From Limonium bicolor (taxonomy: Eukaryota > Streptophyta > Magnoliopsida > Caryophyllales > Plumbaginaceae), in contig CM041780.1 of the NCBI GenBank assembly GCA_023374045.1, forward strand, positions 167,577,074 through 167,641,073: a stretch of DNA of 64,000 nt, in the 5' to 3' direction. The notes beneath the pieces are model-generated. The model had not been told where the DNA came from. It saw only the letters and a program-made list of their open reading frames with translations, and did no database searches. Below, piece by piece: positions 59,901 to 64,000 of the stretch; within the stretch, counting starts at the first letter, position 1; each line of letters begins with the position of its first letter. A program made the translations under genes and the position numbers.

Positions 59901-60203
59901 GTTCATGGTGCCCAAAATAGACGCTTTGCAGGTGAGGATTTGGTCAGAAGACTGAATGGGGGAGAGGGTAATGATGGAAGGATTAAAGAGGATCCAGATG
60001 CGGCCATTCTGATGAGCACCATAGTTATGGACAAAGTTCCAGGAAGGGAAGAAGCGAGTGAGAATAGAGGGGTAGTTGTTGAAAGAAACGCGAGTTTCGA
60101 GAAGGCCAAACGCACATGGATTAGTGCTGGCCACAAACTTTTTGATCTCAAGGAGTTTGGGTCGATCATTGCAACCCCTAATATTCCAAATTGCAAGATT
60201 CAT
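56967..60203 (-). pseudogene. LINE ORF2: endonuclease, reverse transcriptase, zf-RVT
   Basis: Starts at the ATG at 60203 (MNLAIWNIRGCNDRPK). Endonuclease motifs: LLETRVS, WVVAGDFNNIL, PLVSDHSRMV. Reverse transcriptase: DDKALGPDGYTSKFFKAA, ITLIPKTEKA, RGLRQGDPLSP, and the catalytic FFADDALLF. The zinc-binding end reads CWLCEHAQETSNHLFFQCR. The frame holds except for a one-base deletion in a C run near 58254, TGA at 58788-58790, TAG at 57769-57771 and TAG at 57120-57122 (each in place of Trp), and a probable internal deletion near 57670-57690. About 1080 codons remain. ORF2 nicks DNA and copies the element RNA at the nick; this copy is disabled by few lesions, so it is not ancient. Confidence 0.87.
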
Positions 60204-60928
60204 AAAGATGGGGTTCTGTGGGAAGGAGGGGTAGGAAGGAAAGAGCGCTCCTCCAGGATATCAAAGGTATTAGAGAGCATAAGCGAGAGGTCATCAGGCA
60301 TAAGATTCAGGCCTGAACCAAGGGCCTTACCGGGGTTCCTACCATTGGGCCGAACCATCTGCCAGACATTATCAGAGTTAGGGGCGAGAAGGAGCTTGAG
60401 GGAGGGTGACATCTGCCCACCAGGGGGAGTAGGGGAGGAATCAGGGGAAAAGGAGCTGGTGCCACTAGGAAGGGCGGGAGGGTCAGAGGCCTTGGTATGA
60501 TTGGGCTGACCAAGTGGCTGCTGGCCAACCCGGGGAGGATGACTGGAATGAGAAGTATCTGGGTGGGGATGGGAACCAGGGACTGGTGGCTGGGGGGTCT
60601 CCTTTGCGTCATGCGCAGCCTGGCCAGAGGTAGGAGGGGGGTACCCTGGAATCTTAGGGGGGCCTAACAAGGATCCCTTAGAAAGACTAGGTCCAGAGCG
60701 GACAGCAGAAGGACAACAGGATGAGGAGTGTCCGAGGAGATTGTAGAGGGAGCAAGCAACGGGTTCCCATTCATAAACAACCTTCTGGAACGTAGTGCCG
60801 CTAGGGGCGCGGATCTCTATATCCCTGACAAGTTCCAGGTTGAAGTCAACCTCAACCAATATTCTAGCATAGGAGATTCTAGATTTGGAGGCAGTAGCTT
60901 GGTCGGTGTAAAGAGGGGAGCCCAGCTT
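60200..60928 (-). pseudogene. LINE ORF1, C-terminal part
   Basis: Reads WPKLGSPLYTDQATASKSRI and YARILVEVDFNLELVRDI, the C-terminal half of a DUF4283 protein. A knuckle follows, CSLYNLLGHSSSCCP, where the second zinc Cys is Tyr. A Pro/Ser-rich tail (PPTSGQAAHD, PTPPGGQMSP) ends LPTPPSHRTPSL. Its TGA stop overlaps the ORF2 ATG as ATGA (60203-60200). The N-terminal half and start codon are missing, consistent with 5' truncation during integration. In complete elements this protein packages the RNA. Confidence 0.75.
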
Positions 60929-60945
60929 GGGCCACTCTCATGGTG

Positions 60946-61440
60946 GTTTTCCAGTTCTTTTCGATCTTGCTCTCGTTTCTCCAACACAAACAGTTCACCT
61001 ATCGATCGATCAGGTTAATCAACATCCCCACTATTCCCACACAGATTCATGTAATCAAAATCAGTTTTCAGATCTTCAACAAAAAAAATAAAGTTTTGGA
61101 GAAATTAGTCGCCAATCCAGTAGACTTGGTAGTGGCTTCTCATCGAGAATTACATTCACTGGGAATGAAGGAGCAATTACTGATGGCGACATTTGCAACG
61201 GCAGGGCCGGTGGTGTTGTTAGTGGAAGTGCCGTATGACACACTATCAAACAGCCGGGTGTGTAGATAGTGGAGGGTGTTGCCGGTGATTGTCTCGATTT
61301 CTCAGCAGTGGCTGTTGCGGCAAGGCCGTGAAGTGCGAGTGAGATGGAGATAGCCCTAACTACTTTCACCTTGTTTTGTTTTCTTCATCACTAATTTTCC
61401 GAGGATCGATTTAATTACTCCCTTCTATGTTGTTGTAGGT
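60946..61440 (+). other. Unassigned segment with a possible coding stretch
   Basis: One plus frame up to 61269 contains VLEKLVANPVDLVVASHREL and LLMATFATAGPVVLLVEVPY, which look protein-like but match no family I can name. There is no clear start, and the frame ends at TAG after SNSRVCR. It could be a decayed exon or chance. Confidence 0.25.
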
Positions 61441-61866
61441 GACCTTTTATATGTGGAAGCTCAAAATTTTCTCCGTCGACTACCATATGACTAGGTATAA
61501 ATGAGTTTTGGTGCTCTTGTGACATTGTATTCTAGAATGTGGATTTGCTTGTTAGACATTTATCAATGTGAATAAACCTTTAATAATCTGTGTTGAATAT
61601 TTGTACAGCTAGCAAGTCCACTTCTACAGACTTGGACTTCTAAGCAGACTATTTTTGGTCACACGGATTGATATCAAATTCTACTTATTACTCAGTTAAC
61701 AAGCAATGCAGCTTTTCAAAGTTGGTTGAACAACAGATCAGAGGAGAACTTTCCCCATCATGTTCACAAGTGAATCTTCAGTCTACAAGGAATTTGGAAT
61801 TCACATCAGTGATCTAGACATTTGCTTAATCAATATTACTGCTGAATCCATTGCAGGGTGGATCAA
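61441..61866. other. Intergenic sequence, nothing recognised
   Basis: No gene or repeat identified. Confidence 0.35.
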
Positions 61867-62290
61867 TTTTTTCAAATAATGTCATTTTAAATTAGATTAG
61901 TTTTGTTTATATATGAACATGATGTCTATAATGGTAAATACTTCTTAGTAGATGACTTTTTTTTTGCTTTTCATAATATATTTTCAAAATGTAGGATTGT
62001 TTTGTTCTTTTATTATTTACTTTCCTATTCTACTCTAATTTTCTCACCAACAACTTTGCTTTTCCATTTACTCTAATTTTTAATGTTAAAAATAAGTGTA
62101 CATAAAATGGGTTATTTTTTACTGCTTAATAATTGTGCATCATCTATTTAAAACATAATGAAGTATTTTAATGAAGAAGTAGTAGATGAACAGTTAGGGT
62201 CTTAGGGAAGGTAAAGAAAAGAAAAAAATGTTCAATTTTCAAAATATTTTTCATATGTTTAATATTTTTTAATTTTTAGTTTGATTTTTG
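61867..62290. repeat. Direct repeat, copy 2
   Basis: Same orientation and order as 55843-56285. Lacks the block around 55905-55945 present in copy 1. Confidence 0.7.
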
Positions 62291-62341
62291 TTCTTTTATT
62301 TTTATAATTTTGTAATGTTTTTAAAATTATCCTTTTTTATA

Positions 62342-62631
62342 CACTACTACATAATTATAGTATGCCCACACTTTTAAGTTCAAATTTTACACACAAATAA
62401 AATGTGGAAAATTAATTCCTTCACTTATAAGTGTGTTCATAATAGATGTAGAGATATTATAGATCTTTGTATTTTATATATACGTGCTTGTACCTATATT
62501 TAGCATAAGCTCTTTTTATATAGTTCTACACAAACAAGTGTAACTAAATAGAGTGGTTATATTAAAAAAATTACTACACTTTATTAAGTGGGGTTAAAGA
62601 AAATGTCATTATCCATATTTTTTGTGTAGTG
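62342..62631. mobile_element. Short CACTA-type MITE, 290 bp
   Basis: Begins CACTACTACATAATT and ends TTTTGTGTAGTG. Flanking ATA at 62339-62341 and 62632-62634 is a 3-bp target duplication. Only the outer six bases are well matched as inverted repeats. Confidence 0.55.
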
Positions 62632-62767
62632 ATAGTATTTTAATTTTTTTTAAGTTTCCTAGTGGTGCAACTACTGGTTACCGGACGGTAAAGGTGTCAT
62701 TTTGATGTATTAAGACATAAATAATTAAATATAGTGATATATTGAAATAACGTGGAAAAATTGTATT

Positions 62768-63179
62768 GGGAAAATTCACGATATACCACTGTTTTCTTTC
62801 GTAATTCACAATATACCCCTGTGTTTTTCGTAATTCAACTTTAAACATGCTTAAATTTTGTCTAAAATTGATGAAACTTTACATGTGCGATGCTAAAGTG
62901 TTATATTTTATCCAATATCAAATATGAAGTTTTTTAAGCTCACATGTAACCTGTGGGACCCAATGATTATGCCACATGTTCATTGGGTCCCACAAGTCAC
63001 ATGTGAGCTTAAAAAACTTCAAATTTGGAATTAGACCAAAATATAACACTTTAGCATCGTCGATATAAAGTTTCATCAATTTTGTTCAACATTTAAGCAT
63101 GTTTAAAGTTAAAATACGAAAACCATAGGGGTATATTATGAATTACGAAAGAAAACAAGGGTATATCGTGAATTTTCCC
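62768..63179. mobile_element. Fold-back MITE, copy 2 (412 bp), with 9-bp target duplication
   Basis: Same palindromic family as 54724-55123. Ends GGGAAAATTCACGATATAC and its complement. AATTGTATT flanks it on both sides (62759-62767 and 63180-63188). A 9-bp duplication points to Mutator-type transposition. Confidence 0.92.
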
Positions 63180-63188
63180 AATTGTATT

Positions 63189-64000
63189 TAATGAATTAAT
63201 TAGCAAAATAATAGTTACATCATGAAGTTTTCTTTATCGAGGTACTTATACTAACAATGTATTAAATTATCAAAAGAAGCTGTATAAATTACGTTGGTCT
63301 AAGCATGTGTTGAATATATTGTTATTCTTGTGGTATATTACATGTTTTGAAAAATTACATGCGAATTCCATATCTGAACTGATATCCAAAAGCATTACGG
63401 AGATAGTTTCTTGTCTAAGTAAGAAGGTAGCAACAACAATACAAATGGGATTAAAGAATCTTCCCAAACTTTCACATCATCGTGAGAAATGTTGTAAGAT
63501 CTAGCCGCTAACATAGTAGGAAAGTTTGTGAAGGCTCTTCCTCTTCCCCGTCTCACTCTGTTCCGATCGAAACTCGGGCTGCCCCACACTAATACTAAGG
63601 CCCATTTTACATTTTACATAACTAGCCCACTTCTGTAACTTGTATTCCACTTTTACATTGTCCATTACAGTCAGATAGGGTAAATAGTTACACATCTAAA
63701 TACTCCATTATAAAACAGCCGCCAGTGCACAGAATACAATGAAATGAATTACACATTCTTATTCTCTATCTGTGCCTAAGCTCGTGTAAGGAGCAGGAGC
63801 TTGAGTGTCTAAAAGCAATTAGCTAGAAAGAATAATCAACTTAAAGAGTAGAGTTTCTGATATAATAGGGCAAATTGATTTTGCTGATGGGATTCGAACA
63901 GTCTGAAATTTAAGAGTCAAGTCGTCCCGGCCTTGGCTGCCATGATGGAGATATGAGTTTTTAAGTTGGTCTTTATCACTAGCTATGCCTATCATCATCA
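63189..64000. other. Unassigned sequence at the window edge
   Basis: Short frames on both strands (up to 65 codons) without recognisable domains. The stretch from about 63600 has transcript- or LTR-like features (TATAAAACAGCC at 63710) but no partner repeat inside the window. Confidence 0.35.

Larger units (their letters stand above)
56719..60945 (-). mobile_element. L1-type LINE, well preserved, 5'-truncated
   Basis: Minus strand. A run of ten T at 56719-56728 is the poly(A) tail. It has the 3' half of ORF1, then endonuclease, reverse transcriptase and the zinc-binding domain of ORF2. The 5' limit near 60945 is where recognisable ORF1 text starts. TTTTCCAG followed within four bases by TTCTTTT occurs next to both ends and may be a decayed target duplication. 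Confidence 0.85.

Noticed and set aside
59631..60500. 289-codon plus-strand frame
   Set aside because: Antisense to the well-conserved LINE endonuclease and ORF1; no domain of its own.

Overview
The window is nuclear DNA of a flowering plant, probably a eudicot. It holds an AP2/ERF transcription-factor gene, a seven-exon cytochrome P450 of the CYP707A type with GT/AG introns, plant L1-type LINEs, Ty3/gypsy and Ty1/copia retrotransposons with plant tRNA primer sites, CACTA, Stowaway and Mutator-type DNA elements, and captured pieces of two plant genes. The species cannot be named from the sequence. Most of the 64 kb is repeats nested in repeats; only two loci look like ordinary host genes, both on the minus strand.

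Layout. 1-2278 is unassigned. 2279-9796 is a minus-strand non-autonomous Ty3-type element with 2.4 kb LTRs, a tRNA-Asp primer site and a single 251-codon ORF. A plus-strand LTR-like arm (9797-12076) cuts its upstream LTR and abuts the 3' end of a related LTR in the opposite orientation (12077-15056), making a large imperfect inverted repeat that runs into a 500-N gap. 15557-19730 is a minus-strand Athila/Tat-like element (broken gag, protease start, primer site, LTR) that landed inside a LINE reverse transcriptase. That LINE (19731 to about 24650) has a 1228-bp non-autonomous CACTA element in its 5' part. A second LINE (24776 to about 29025) is split by a complete solo LTR with 5-bp target duplications. 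A MITE, a partial LTR and a third LINE fragment follow up to 32.45 kb.

35307-36284 encodes a group-X-like ERF with one AP2 domain and a Cys-rich motif. 38696-40664 is a small copia element with intact LTRs and target duplications whose gag is joined in frame to the end of reverse transcriptase and RNase H. 46203-49782 is a Mutator-like element with long terminal inverted repeats carrying fragments of an RHD3/SEY1-type GTPase gene and, converging on it, of a TRAF/MATH gene (MUSE13/14 type). A second 500-N gap (50682-51181) is flanked by two nearly identical 430-bp sequences, most simply an unmerged contig overlap. 51987-54164 is the CYP707A-like gene. 56719-60945 is a fairly well preserved LINE. 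The window ends with small DNA elements and unassigned AT-rich sequence.

Two themes cut across the annotation. First, single-base indels are frequent: between the two LTRs of the first element, between the duplicated gap flanks, and as three one-base deletions in the P450. The assembly may carry uncorrected long-read errors, so frameshifts here should be read with caution. Second, the old retroelements show G-to-A type decay: three Trp-to-stop changes in one LINE, and one Cys replaced by Tyr in each of three zinc knuckles.
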